This document shows positions 27,884 through 36,845 of a stretch of 64,000 nucleotides of DNA, one piece after another (the stretch's first letter is position 1; each line of letters opens with the position of its first letter). A model generated the notes under the pieces. That model saw nothing but the letters and a program-made list of their open reading frames with translations, had not been told where the DNA came from and searched no databases. Source of the DNA: an uncultured Eubacteriales bacterium. GTDB taxonomy: Bacteria; Bacillota; Clostridia; Oscillospirales; Acutalibacteraceae. The stretch is from assembly GCA_905198155.1 (NCBI GenBank), contig CAJKBQ010000001.1, forward strand, positions 88,911 through 152,910. The letters run 5' to 3'. A program made the position numbers and the translations under genes.

Positions 27884-28501
27884 TTATTTGGAATCTCTCT
27901 TTTTCGGTTGAAACTTTGGTTCCTGGTGATGCGCCAGCCGCACCAGGTTGCCGCGGTGCATAAACACCACCAACACGCAGGTGAAGCACGCCAGCAGCAT
28001 CTCCGGCAGCGAAGCGTGCACCAGCAGCGCCGCCAGCGGCAGTGCAACCGCCGCTGCGACCGATCCGATCGACACAATCCGCGTGAATACAACGCAGATT
28101 GCGAACACGCCGACGATTATCAGCAGCACGCGCCAGTCGATCATCAGGCCGATCATTGCACCGACCGAAACGCCTTTTCCGCCGCGAAAGTGGTAATACA
28201 GCGGGAAACAATGCCCCAGAATGCACGCCGCTCCGGCGACCGCCATGCCGTTGACGCCGCATACCGCGTACCCGACACCCATGGCAGCTGCCGTTTTGGC
28301 CATATCGCCCAGCAGGGTAAACACCCCGGCTTTCATCCCGAACACTCGCGCCACGTTGGTTGCGCCGGCATTGCCGCTCCCCTGTGTGCGCACGTCGGCA
28401 TGGTATTTCATCGTGGTCAGCATGATGGAAAAGCTGATTCCGCCAAGCAGATAGCCGACGATCGCTGTGATCAGTCCCGCACCGATTCCCCATGGTATCA
28501 T
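27884..28501 (-). CDS. plsY: Glycerol-3-phosphate acyltransferase PlsY
   Basis: PlsY moves an acyl group from acyl phosphate to glycerol 3-phosphate, the first step of phospholipid synthesis in most Gram-positive bacteria. The 205-residue protein has about five membrane segments and the conserved cytoplasmic motifs GSGNAGATN and GHCFPLYYHFRGGKGV. ATG at 28501 lies 12 nt after AAAGGGA; the ATG at 28513 directly touches that site. Its stop is 54 bp upstream of the activase start on the same strand, so read-through is possible, though the functions are unrelated. Confidence 0.93.
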   Translation of the reverse strand: MIPWGIGAGLITAIVGYLLGGISFSIMLTTMKYHADVRTQGSGNAGATNVARVFGMKAGVFTLLGDMAKTAAAMGVGYAVCGVNGMAVAGAACILGHCFPLYYHFRGGKGVSVGAMIGLMIDWRVLLIIVGVFAICVVFTRIVSIGSVAAAVALPLAALLVHASLPEMLLACFTCVLVVFMHRGNLVRLAHHQEPKFQPKKRDSK

Positions 28502-28549
28502 AATTACATCCATTCCCTTTCGCAACTGCTTATTTAGGTATTCAGTATA

Positions 28550-28749
28550 CCAAGGATTTGTAGACAGAAAATGAAATTTCCGCGAAGAAAAAATCAAATT
28601 CCAAAAATCGAACGCAATTTTTGTGAGTTTTTGCGCTTAAAAATCGCAAAGATCAATAAACGCAGCATTTTTTGGGCTTTATTTATGAAACCCCGCAGTT
28701 TTCATCAAGAATTTGCAAAAATTATTTTGTAACTAATTTATGAAGCCTA
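28550..28749. other. A+T-rich intergenic stretch, nothing recognised
   Basis: This part of the gap between plsY and the next plus-strand gene is rich in A and T. It has no convincing gene, tRNA or terminator. It probably carries the plsY promoter on the minus strand (a TATACT hexamer lies at 28549-28544) and upstream elements for the promoter at 28750. Confidence 0.4.
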
Positions 28750-28778
28750 TTGACTTGCGCGCAAAATAACCGTATAAT
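28750..28778 (+). promoter_or_regulatory. Near-consensus promoter
   Basis: TTGACT at 28750-28755 and TATAAT at 28773-28778 are spaced by 17 bp. Transcription would start near 28785, giving a leader of about 228 nt before the start codon at 29013. Confidence 0.88.
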
Positions 28779-28784
28779 TAGTTT

Positions 28785-29012
28785 ATGAGAAACCGCAAGC
28801 GATTTTGCGTTTCGCTGGGTCAGCTGCCCACCGATTGGACTGTCGGTTCCGGTGGCAAAATTCGGATCTTGGCAGGAAAGGAAGTGTGGGATCGCCCGTT
28901 CCGGGGAGCGGGTTTCATGTTTTCAAACTCAGGCAGGCAGGAAAAAGGGAAGGCAACCTTGGCCGCCGGATTTTCCGGCTATTTTACACACACACAAAGG
29001 AGACAATTACTT
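28785..29012 (+). promoter_or_regulatory. Long structured 5' leader, unknown class
   Basis: The leader can form several hairpins: CGCAA/TTGCG near 28793, CCACCG/CGGTGG spanning about 28829-28855, an 8-bp stem CCCGTTCC/GGAGCGGG near 28896-28914, and GCCGG/CCGGC just before the ribosome site. The last one is followed by TATTTT and could act as a weak terminator or ribosome-site switch. The reading frame happens to stay open through the leader, but an ATG at the transcription start has no ribosome site. No known riboswitch consensus was recognised. Confidence 0.4.
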
Positions 29013-29489
29013 ATGAGCAGCAAATCCTATTCCAATACGATTCGTCTTGTCAGTTACCTGATCGCCGCGGTTGCGCTGGCGCAGGTGGTGCTGATGTTTG
29101 TTCCGTATTACAACAACGGCGAAGTCACGACTTCGATCCAGGGGTATGTCTGGACGCAGTATGCCGCGTTCAAAGACTACTTCAAGACCGAATTCGCCAA
29201 CAGAGGTCTGGAATACGCGATCAATTCTCAGGTCGGCGCGCCGATCCTGATGCTGGTGCTGGGCGTGCTGACGCTGGTCTTTAACGTGATCTATCCGGAA
29301 AAGATCCGCGCGATCGTTGTGGCGCTGGCGTATGGCATTGCCGCGATTTGGGGTCTGGCCTCCACGCTGACGCTTCAGTTGGGCAGCCTGTATGTGGTTC
29401 ATCTGATCCTCGCGATTGCTGTGACGGTGTTGGCGGTACTGAACATTGTTCAGTATGTGCTCGAAAGCCGCAGCCGTATCCGCGTTTGA
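29013..29489 (+). CDS. Small polytopic membrane protein, unknown
   Basis: The 158-residue protein has about four hydrophobic segments (near 12-34, 72-92, 97-118, 124-148) and one hydrophilic loop (about 35-70) rich in aromatic residues. AAAGGAG lies 9 nt before the ATG. I do not recognise the family. It is a single-gene unit with a strong promoter, a long structured leader and its own terminator, which suggests high and regulated expression. Confidence 0.7.
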   Translation: MSSKSYSNTIRLVSYLIAAVALAQVVLMFVPYYNNGEVTTSIQGYVWTQYAAFKDYFKTEFANRGLEYAINSQVGAPILMLVLGVLTLVFNVIYPEKIRAIVVALAYGIAAIWGLASTLTLQLGSLYVVHLILAIAVTVLAVLNIVQYVLESRSRIRV

Positions 29490-29564
29490 TCGAACGGTTT
29501 CGCTTGGTTTCCGAAAAATTGAGCTTTTCATCGCCTGCTGGTTTTCCGCACAACTAAAAAGCCG

Positions 29565-29605
29565 CGCCCGGTGGTTGTTTTTCGACAGCCATCGGGCGTT
29601 TCTTT
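29565..29605 (+). terminator. Rho-independent terminator
   Basis: A 10-bp stem, CGCCCGGTGG with CCATCGGGCG including a G-U pair, is followed by TTTCTTT. Confidence 0.8.
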
Positions 29606-29665
29606 CGGGGTTCGCCTGTGCGCCGCAAACCAGCGCGGATTGTGAAGAATCCGCCGGGCGTGCGC

Positions 29666-29694
29666 TTGACTTTTAGCCCGAAAACGCGTATAAT
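29666..29694 (+). promoter_or_regulatory. Promoter of the GT2-yfhO operon
   Basis: TTGACT and TATAAT are separated by 17 bp. A 7-bp hairpin (GCGGATT with AATCCGC) lies just upstream of the -35. Confidence 0.85.
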
Positions 29695-29740
29695 GAAAAT
29701 AAAATGACGTATAAAACTGGAAAAGGAGCAGGCTGAATTT

Positions 29741-30700
29741 ATGAAACGAATATCGCTGATCGTTCCGTGCTTAAACGAAGAACAGGCGCTGCCGATTTTT
29801 TACCAAACTACATGCCGGATCCTGACAGAAGAGTTGGCTGCATACGACGCGGAATTCATTCTGGTGGACGACGGTTCCACCGATGGCACGCTGCGTGTGA
29901 TGGAGTCGCTTGCGGCGGAGGATCTGCGCGTGAAGTACCTGTCTTTTTCGCGTAATTTTGGCAAGGAGGCAGCCATGTTCGCGGGGCTGCAAGCTGCGAC
30001 CGGCGACTATACCGCGATTATGGACGCCGATATGCAGGACCCGCCGTCGCTGCTGCCGCAGATGATGGCAGAACTGGAAACCGGCGCATACGACTGCGTT
30101 GCCACACGCCGCGTGAGCCGTGCCGGGGAGCCGCCGATCCGGTCTTTTTTTGCACGGATGTTCTACCGGCTGATTCATCGCATCAGCCGGACGGATATTG
30201 TGGACGGCGCGCGCGATTTCCGGCTGATGACGCGCGCCGTAACCGATGCGATTTTGCAGGTCACGGAGTACAACCGATTTTCCAAAGGTATATTTGGCTG
30301 GGTGGGGTTCCGCACCAAATGGCTCGAATATGAAAATGTATCGCGCGTTGCAGGGGAAACCAAGTGGTCGTTTTGGAAGCTGTTTCTGTATTCGCTGGAA
30401 GGAATCGTGGCATTTTCCACAGTACCGCTGGCAATCTCCTCGATACTCGGACTGCTGTTCTGCGGAATTTCGCTGCTGATGATCGTTGTCACCATCGTGC
30501 GGCAGCTGGTCTGGGGCGGGTCGGCATACGGATGGTCGTCGTTGGTATGCATTATTTTCCTGCTGAGCGGGATTCAGCTGTTCTGTATTGGAATTTTGGG
30601 CCAATATCTGGCCAAAACATATCTGGAAACCAAAAAACGCCCGATTTACATCGTGCGCCGCAGCAATCTGGCCGCGCATGACGCGGAGGAACGCGCATGA
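29741..30700 (+). CDS. Family 2 glycosyltransferase, CsbB/GtrB-like polyprenyl-phosphate sugar transferase
   Basis: The 319-residue protein has a GT2 catalytic domain (about 1-215) with DDGSTDGT for nucleotide-sugar binding and the DAD motif in MDADMQDPP. Two C-terminal membrane helices (about 225-290) follow. This is the layout of CsbB/GtrB enzymes, which load a sugar onto undecaprenyl phosphate at the inner face of the membrane. It overlaps yfhO by ATGA. In Bacillus, CsbB and YfhO together add GlcNAc to lipoteichoic acid; the same pairing here points to surface polymer decoration. Confidence 0.9.
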   Translation: MKRISLIVPCLNEEQALPIFYQTTCRILTEELAAYDAEFILVDDGSTDGTLRVMESLAAEDLRVKYLSFSRNFGKEAAMFAGLQAATGDYTAIMDADMQDPPSLLPQMMAELETGAYDCVATRRVSRAGEPPIRSFFARMFYRLIHRISRTDIVDGARDFRLMTRAVTDAILQVTEYNRFSKGIFGWVGFRTKWLEYENVSRVAGETKWSFWKLFLYSLEGIVAFSTVPLAISSILGLLFCGISLLMIVVTIVRQLVWGGSAYGWSSLVCIIFLLSGIQLFCIGILGQYLAKTYLETKKRPIYIVRRSNLAAHDAEERA

Positions 30701-33261
30701 ACGCCCGGCGGGTACGCAGCCCGCTCCGATGGATTCCGTGGGCCGCCGCCGGAATTCCGGTGGCACTGCTGCTGATCGTCGCAGCGGCGCAGGGATTTGC
30801 GCCGTTCGGGGACAAGTCTGTGTTGATTATGGATATGTCCGACCAGTACGTCGAATTTTTCCGCAGCCTGTATCACTACGGGCGCAACGCAAACCCGCTT
30901 TTTTCCTGGTCAAAAGGACTGGGGCAGAATAACATCGGGCTGTTCGCATACTACATCGCCAGTCCGCTTTCGGCGCTGATTTTATTGTTCCCGGAATCGG
31001 CGCTGACCACTGCGCTCGGCGTGCTGACACTGGTCAAAATCGGATGCTGCGGCGCGGCGTTTGCCGGATTCCTGCGCGTATACAGCGGCCGGTGGCACAT
31101 TGCCCAGCTGCCGTTTGCGTGTGCATACGCGATGATGTCATATAATATGGTATACGCCATGTCGCTGATGTGGCTGGACGGCGTGATCGCGCTGCCGCTG
31201 ATGCTGATCGGCGTGCTGCGTGTCCTGCGCGCCAATCGACCGGCGGTATTGCTGGGATCGTTCGCATATATCGCGATATCCAACTATTATATTGCTTACG
31301 CAGTATTCGGGATTTCGTTTCTGTTTTTTCTGTACGGCTATTTCGGCGAACAAATCGGCGCCCGGCAATTTGGCCGAAAGCTGGGTATATGCGCCGCAGC
31401 CATTGCGGCGGCGTGCGGATTGGGCGCGGTGCTGCTGGTGCCGACACTGGTGTCGCTGCTGCAAGGAAAGATGGACGGCGGCGGCGCGACGGCATCCTAT
31501 GTACCGTTCGCGCTTCACCGCCTGCTGGGCAAACTTCTGCCCGGCCAGTACGACAGCATCACCAACGCCGGGCTGCCATCCATTTACTGCGGCAGTGCGG
31601 TGCTGCTGGGCACGGCGCTGTTTTTTGCCGGGCGGGCCGGGCGACGCGCCAAAATTGCGGCGGGGCTGTTGCTGGGCGGACTGCTGCTGTCGTTCTGCGT
31701 GCCGCTGCTCGACCGGGTCTGGCATGTATTTCAGGTGCCGAATTGGTTCCCGTACCGGTACGCATTCGGGTACTGCGGACTGCTGCTCTTCTTTGGATAC
31801 CGCGGTGTAACGGAATGCGCCGGAATCTCGCTCGCGCGCAAATTCGGCGCGCTGTCCGCCGGGTGTGCCGTAATCGCGTTCAGTGCAGCCATTTTCAAGC
31901 TGAATGGACTGCTGGCGTGGAGTACGGCCGGACTGTGCGTATGCGCCGCGCTGGCCGTTACGGCACGGCGGGCATCTGCGCGAGGTGCGCTGACCATCAC
32001 AGCGTCGGTACTGTTGGCGGTCGAGTTGGCGCTGAATGCAAATGCATTGGCGGCCGGACTGGATCGTGAATTCGGCTATCAATCGAACGCTTCGTACCGC
32101 GCTTTTCAAATGCAGTTGGACGCGCTGGTTCAGCTGGCGTCGGACGATTGCGACGAGCCGTTTTACCGGATAGAAAAAGATTTCGAGCGCAGCAAAAACG
32201 ATGCATACGGCGCAGGGTACAATGGCATCACGCATTACAGTTCCGCGTACAGCGCCGCCGTCAACCGCTTCACCAAGCAGTTGGGCCTGGCGCAAAACTG
32301 GTTTTGGAATTCGTATTATGGGCCGACGCCGGTGACGGATGCACTGCTGAGTGTACGGTACACCATGCGCCGTCAGCCGGAAATTGACGATTGCTACACC
32401 GTGGTCGGCACGGTCGGCGATGTGACGCTGTACCGAAACGAAACCGTGCTGCCGCTGGCGACCGTATCCTGCGCCGACCCGCAGGTGAATCTGCGCGGTG
32501 GGGATCCGCTGTCGGTGCAGCAGGAATTGCTGCGGCAGCTGACCGGGACAGAATGCACCGTATGGACGGATGCGGTTTTGGATTCTGTGCAGCCGTCCGG
32601 TTTCACGCCGTCCGGAACCGGATACGCGGGAACGTCCGGCGGTACAATCACCTACCGATTCCGGACGTGTGCGGACGGCGGGGTGTATGCGTATTTCCCC
32701 GGCTCGGCGGTGGTTTCGGCTGCGGTCTCCGTCAACGGCGTGGATCGCGGCGAGGCGTTCGGCAGCGAAAGCAGCCACACCATCTACCTGGGATCGTTCG
32801 CATCCGGCGAAACCGTAACGGTCACGTTCCGGCTGCTGTCCGGGTCGCTGCGCATTGACCCGCCGCACTGCGCGACGCTCGACGATGCTGCATTGGCGGC
32901 CGCCGTTTCCGATTTGTCCGGCGGCGGGCTGCGCATCGATTCATTTTCCGCCACACGCGTAACCGGCGTCCTCACTGCGAAAGCGGACGGCAGTATGTAC
33001 ACCTCCATCCCGTACGACCGCGGATGGACGGTGCGGATCGACGGCAAACCGGCGGAAACCTTCCGCTATGCAGGCGCGCTGCTGATGACGCAGCTGCCGG
33101 CCGGGACACATACGATTGAATTTTCGTACCGCCCTGTCGGATTCCGGCTGGGGCTGGGAATTTCGGTGCTGACGCTGGCCGGAATCTGCGTATGGGGAAT
33201 GATTTTGCGCAAAAAACGAAGTTCAAAGTCTTGCGCAGACGAAAAAAATATGATACAATAA
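30697..33261 (+). CDS. YfhO family membrane glycosyltransferase
   Basis: The 854-residue protein has about twelve to thirteen membrane segments in its first 430 residues. Early in the chain lies the loop MDMSDQYVEFF, with conserved acidic residues of the YfhO family. A large extracytoplasmic domain follows (about 440-830), then a last membrane helix and a basic tail. YfhO-type GT-C enzymes transfer the sugar from the polyprenyl carrier onto teichoic-acid-type polymers outside the cell. Translation is coupled to the GT2 gene by an ATGA overlap. Confidence 0.9.
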   Translation: MNARRVRSPLRWIPWAAAGIPVALLLIVAAAQGFAPFGDKSVLIMDMSDQYVEFFRSLYHYGRNANPLFSWSKGLGQNNIGLFAYYIASPLSALILLFPESALTTALGVLTLVKIGCCGAAFAGFLRVYSGRWHIAQLPFACAYAMMSYNMVYAMSLMWLDGVIALPLMLIGVLRVLRANRPAVLLGSFAYIAISNYYIAYAVFGISFLFFLYGYFGEQIGARQFGRKLGICAAAIAAACGLGAVLLVPTLVSLLQGKMDGGGATASYVPFALHRLLGKLLPGQYDSITNAGLPSIYCGSAVLLGTALFFAGRAGRRAKIAAGLLLGGLLLSFCVPLLDRVWHVFQVPNWFPYRYAFGYCGLLLFFGYRGVTECAGISLARKFGALSAGCAVIAFSAAIFKLNGLLAWSTAGLCVCAALAVTARRASARGALTITASVLLAVELALNANALAAGLDREFGYQSNASYRAFQMQLDALVQLASDDCDEPFYRIEKDFERSKNDAYGAGYNGITHYSSAYSAAVNRFTKQLGLAQNWFWNSYYGPTPVTDALLSVRYTMRRQPEIDDCYTVVGTVGDVTLYRNETVLPLATVSCADPQVNLRGGDPLSVQQELLRQLTGTECTVWTDAVLDSVQPSGFTPSGTGYAGTSGGTITYRFRTCADGGVYAYFPGSAVVSAAVSVNGVDRGEAFGSESSHTIYLGSFASGETVTVTFRLLSGSLRIDPPHCATLDDAALAAAVSDLSGGGLRIDSFSATRVTGVLTAKADGSMYTSIPYDRGWTVRIDGKPAETFRYAGALLMTQLPAGTHTIEFSYRPVGFRLGLGISVLTLAGICVWGMILRKKRSSKSCADEKNMIQ
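33231..33259 (+). promoter_or_regulatory. Promoter of tepA-ftsK region, inside the end of yfhO
   Basis: TTGCGC and TACAAT are separated by 17 bp and lie in the last codons of the yfhO gene, 73 bp before the tepA start. Confidence 0.6.
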
Positions 33262-33331
33262 AGCAAAGTGCATATTTCATACGGGAGCGGAAACCCTAAT
33301 CACCAAAACGATGCAATTGGGAGGAAATCGT

Positions 33332-34060
33332 ATGAATGTGCGTACACAGCAGCCGGAACCGGATCACCGCGACGACGATCGGGAATCCGCTGACTTTCGG
33401 GCAGACGGGCAAACCGATCAGATCCGGGACTCCGGTTCGATCACCGCAAAAGGGAAACACACCATTCATTGCCTGACCATCATCGGGCAGATTGAAGGGC
33501 ACTACACGCTGCCGCCCACCAACAAAAGCACGCAATATGAGCACGTGATCCCGCAGCTGTTTGCGGTGGAGCAGCTGCCGGACGTGGATGGGCTGCTGAT
33601 CCTGCTGAATACCGTCGGCGGCGACGTGGAAGCCGGGCTGGCGCTGGCGGAGCTGATCTCCGGGATGCGCAAGCCGACGGTGTCTCTGGTGCTGGGCGGC
33701 GGGCATTCGATCGGCGTACCGTTGGCGGTATCGGCCAAACAGTCGTTTATCGCGCCCAGCGCGTCCATGACCATCCATCCCGTGCGGATGAACGGACTGG
33801 TCGTTGGGGTGCCGCAGACGCTGTATTATTTTGAAAAAATGCAGGAGCGCATCAGCCGGTTCGTGGCCGACAATTCGCATATGTCTATGGAGCGTTTTTC
33901 GCAGCTGTGCATGAACACCGGCGAGCTGGTCACGGACATCGGCACGGTGCTGGACGGCCCGGCTGCCGTGCGCGAGGGACTGATCGACCGATTGGGGTCG
34001 CTGTCGGACGCCGTAGACTGCCTGAATCAGATGATCGAAGCGCAGCAGCTGAATGCATAA
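33332..34060 (+). CDS. tepA: TepA-like (ClpP-fold) cytoplasmic protease
   Basis: The 242-residue protein has a ClpP/SppA crotonase-type fold. The nucleophile Ser126 is in GGGHSIGVP, and His149 in SASMTIHPVRMNG gives the catalytic pair. The N-terminal 40 residues are polar and probably disordered. GGGAGG lies 6 nt before the ATG. In Bacillus, tepA (ymfB) sits just before the ftsK/spoIIIE gene, and the same order holds here, which supports the name. Its role there is in protein translocation and signal-peptide turnover. Confidence 0.87.
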   Translation: MNVRTQQPEPDHRDDDRESADFRADGQTDQIRDSGSITAKGKHTIHCLTIIGQIEGHYTLPPTNKSTQYEHVIPQLFAVEQLPDVDGLLILLNTVGGDVEAGLALAELISGMRKPTVSLVLGGGHSIGVPLAVSAKQSFIAPSASMTIHPVRMNGLVVGVPQTLYYFEKMQERISRFVADNSHMSMERFSQLCMNTGELVTDIGTVLDGPAAVREGLIDRLGSLSDAVDCLNQMIEAQQLNA

Positions 34061-34121
34061 ATTTGTTATTTCCCGCCCGACAATTGCCGGGTGGATTACA
34101 TCAGAAGGAAGGAACTGCCTC

Positions 34122-36824
34122 GTGGCCAATCAAACCGGGAAAAAGAAATCTGCATCCGCTGCCGCGAAAAAAAAGCCGGCGGCCAAACGCGCTGCGCCCG
34201 CCAAACGTACCGAGAAAACCGGAATTTCGCCGCAGAAGCGTCAGCGTGTGGCGCTGTTTTTGTTTGTCATCGCGGTGCTGCTGCTGTGCCTGATTTTCAT
34301 CTCCGGCGAAAGCGTGTGGAAAGCACTGCACAATTTCATCCTGGGGCTGTTCGGGCACAGCGCCGTGTTGTGGCCGATTCTGCTGATTTATATTGCGCTG
34401 ACCATCTCGTTTGAAAAGTCGCTGCACGCGGTGCGCGGAAAGCTTTGGTTGTGTACGGCGCTGATTTGCAGTGTGACGACGACCTTTTTCGTGTTCCGAT
34501 ACGTGGACAACGCCGATACATATTGGAATCAGCTGGGACAGCTGTTCAAAGCAGGGTACCAGCAAAACGGTTCCGGACTCATCAGCGGAATTTTGGGCAT
34601 TCCAATAATGAAGGGATTCGGAAACGCCGGTGCGCGTGCATTTACATTGATCTTGGACTTTTTGTTCCTGATGCTGCTGACGGGAACGGGGCTGGCGCAG
34701 TTGGTGCGCTGGATTACTGCACCGGCCAAGGCGGTGTCCAAAACCGCTAACGAACTGATGAACGATGTGAAGGCGCAGAAAGCCCAAAAAGCACAAAAAC
34801 GCGCGGCAAATATTGATATCCCGCTCGACGATGAACCGGAGCAGCCGGAAAATAAAAAACTGACGCAGCTGAAAGACGCCATGCGCAGTAAGCCCGCCGC
34901 GCTGACGCCGGCCGAACCGGAACCGCAGCCTGCGCAGCCGGAACCGGTCAAAGCAGCGCCGGATCGTTCGTGGATGGATGCGTTGGACGATTACGAGCCA
35001 GAGGAGCCGGATGTTCCTGCACCGCAGATTCCGGCCGCACCGCCGGAACCGGCGGATCCGCTGCCGGAATCGGAGATGAGCGATCCGGGCGATTTGTCCG
35101 ATGTGTTTGAAGCTATTCAAATGCTGGAAAATCCGCAGTCTGTCACTACTCCGGAACCGATTCCGGAGCCGGAAGCGCCGCCTGCCGCGGAGCCGAGCGA
35201 TATGCCCGTTCCGAACGCACAGCCGCCGGAAAACGAGGATCTCCGCGCCGTGCAGCCGGAACCCATGACGGCGGAACCGTTCGTACCGGACGTCACACCG
35301 GAACCGCCGTACCGCTTCCCGCCGGTAACACTGCTGGATGCCGATACGGCAGCCGAACGGAGCAAAGACACGACCGCTGCATTGCAGGCGACCGGCGCGC
35401 ACCTGATCGAAACGCTGAAAAGCTTCGGCGTTTCGGCAAGCATTCTGAATATCTGCCATGGGCCGACCGTCACGCGGTATGAGCTTCAACCGGCCGCCGG
35501 AGTCAAAATCAGCCGGATTACCAATCTGGCCGATGATATCGCGCTGAATCTGGCGTCTGCCGGCGTCCGGATCGAGGCACCGATTCCCAACAAAGCCGCC
35601 ATCGGCATCGAAGTGCCCAACCGCCAAACCAGCATTGTAAAACTGCGCGGATTGGTGGAATCCGATGTGTTCAAACAGGCGAAAAGCCGCCTGACCGTCG
35701 CGCTCGGAAAGGACATCGGCGGCAATATTACGCTCGCTGATCTATCGAAAATGCCGCATTTGCTGATCGCCGGTGCAACGGGATCCGGTAAGTCGGTATG
35801 CATCAATTCGATCATCGTCAGTCTGCTGTACAAGTCCACGCCGGACGAGGTCAAACTGCTGATGGTGGACCCCAAAGTGGTAGAACTGGGGGTCTACAAC
35901 GGGATTCCGCATTTGCTGGTTCCGGTCGTCACCGATCCGCGCAAAGCCGCCGGTGCGCTCAACTGGGCAGTGGGGGAGATGCTGGCGCGGTACAAAACCT
36001 TTGCCGCCACCGGCGTCCGCGACCTGACGTCATACAATCACTTTGTCGCGCAGCAAAAAGCGCAGAATCCCGAAATTAACCTCAGCCCGATGCCGCAGAT
36101 TGTCATCATCGTGGACGAACTGTCCGACCTGATGATGGCGGCGCCGAACGAGGTGGAGGACGCCATCTGCCGTTTGGCGCAAATGGCGCGCGCGGCGGGG
36201 ATGCATTTGGTGATTGCAACACAGCGTCCGTCGGTGGACGTCATCACCGGCGTTATTAAGGCTAATATTCCCAGCCGAATCGCATTTGCCGTTTCGTCCC
36301 AGGTGGACTCGCGCACGATTTTGGACGCCAGCGGCGCTGAAAAGCTGATCGGCCGCGGCGATATGCTCTTTGCGCCGATCGGTGCATCCAAACCGACGCG
36401 GGTTCAGGGATGTTTTGTCAGCGAAAGCGAGATTGAACAGGTGGTCGGTTTCATCAAGAAATCGGGCGAATGCACATACGACGAAACCGTTGCGGACGAA
36501 ATCGAACGGCGCGCCGTGGCAGACAAAAATGCGCACGACGACTCCGACAATGACGACGATGGCGATACCGATCCGATGCTGGAAGAAGCCGTCAAATGCG
36601 TGAGCGACGCCGGTCAGGCTTCAACCTCCCTGCTGCAACGCAAGCTGCGGCTGGGCTATGCCCGCGCAGGCCGCCTGATCGATGAAATGGAGAACCGCGG
36701 CGTGGTTGGCCCGCACGAAGGTTCCAAACCGCGGCAGGTACTGATGTCGTACGCGCAGTGGATGGAGCGGGAGCGGGCACGGTTCGCGCAGGCAGAATCC
36801 GACGGCGATTCTGCGGATTCGTAA
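34122..36824 (+). CDS. ftsK: DNA translocase FtsK/SpoIIIE
   Basis: FtsK/SpoIIIE pumps chromosomal DNA through the division or sporulation septum. The 900-residue protein has a basic N-terminus, four membrane helices (about 45-200), a Pro/Glu-rich linker (about 230-420) and a motor domain with Walker A GATGSGKSV near residue 553 and Walker B QIVIIVDELSDLMMA. A C-terminal winged-helix gamma domain (about 820-885) recognises directing sequences. GTG at 34122 is chosen because AAGGAAGGA lies 8 nt upstream; an earlier ATG at 34053 overlaps tepA and has no good site. Confidence 0.96.
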   Translation: MANQTGKKKSASAAAKKKPAAKRAAPAKRTEKTGISPQKRQRVALFLFVIAVLLLCLIFISGESVWKALHNFILGLFGHSAVLWPILLIYIALTISFEKSLHAVRGKLWLCTALICSVTTTFFVFRYVDNADTYWNQLGQLFKAGYQQNGSGLISGILGIPIMKGFGNAGARAFTLILDFLFLMLLTGTGLAQLVRWITAPAKAVSKTANELMNDVKAQKAQKAQKRAANIDIPLDDEPEQPENKKLTQLKDAMRSKPAALTPAEPEPQPAQPEPVKAAPDRSWMDALDDYEPEEPDVPAPQIPAAPPEPADPLPESEMSDPGDLSDVFEAIQMLENPQSVTTPEPIPEPEAPPAAEPSDMPVPNAQPPENEDLRAVQPEPMTAEPFVPDVTPEPPYRFPPVTLLDADTAAERSKDTTAALQATGAHLIETLKSFGVSASILNICHGPTVTRYELQPAAGVKISRITNLADDIALNLASAGVRIEAPIPNKAAIGIEVPNRQTSIVKLRGLVESDVFKQAKSRLTVALGKDIGGNITLADLSKMPHLLIAGATGSGKSVCINSIIVSLLYKSTPDEVKLLMVDPKVVELGVYNGIPHLLVPVVTDPRKAAGALNWAVGEMLARYKTFAATGVRDLTSYNHFVAQQKAQNPEINLSPMPQIVIIVDELSDLMMAAPNEVEDAICRLAQMARAAGMHLVIATQRPSVDVITGVIKANIPSRIAFAVSSQVDSRTILDASGAEKLIGRGDMLFAPIGASKPTRVQGCFVSESEIEQVVGFIKKSGECTYDETVADEIERRAVADKNAHDDSDNDDDGDTDPMLEEAVKCVSDAGQASTSLLQRKLRLGYARAGRLIDEMENRGVVGPHEGSKPRQVLMSYAQWMERERARFAQAESDGDSADS

Positions 36825-36845
36825 TGTGAAGAAAGGAAGCAAAAT

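Noticed and set aside
28785..29012. In-frame upstream extension of the 29013 gene from ATG 28785
   Set aside because: The ATG coincides with the expected transcription start, has no ribosome site, and the extension has no protein-like features. AAAGGAG favours 29013.
28785..29012. Glycine, SAM or c-di-AMP riboswitch in the long leader
   Set aside because: Short look-alike words occur (ACTCAGGCA, GGGGAGCGGG), but the full conserved cores are missing.
31138..32868. Long minus-strand open frame opposite yfhO
   Set aside because: It is a compositional shadow of a clear membrane-protein gene, with no ribosome site or motif.
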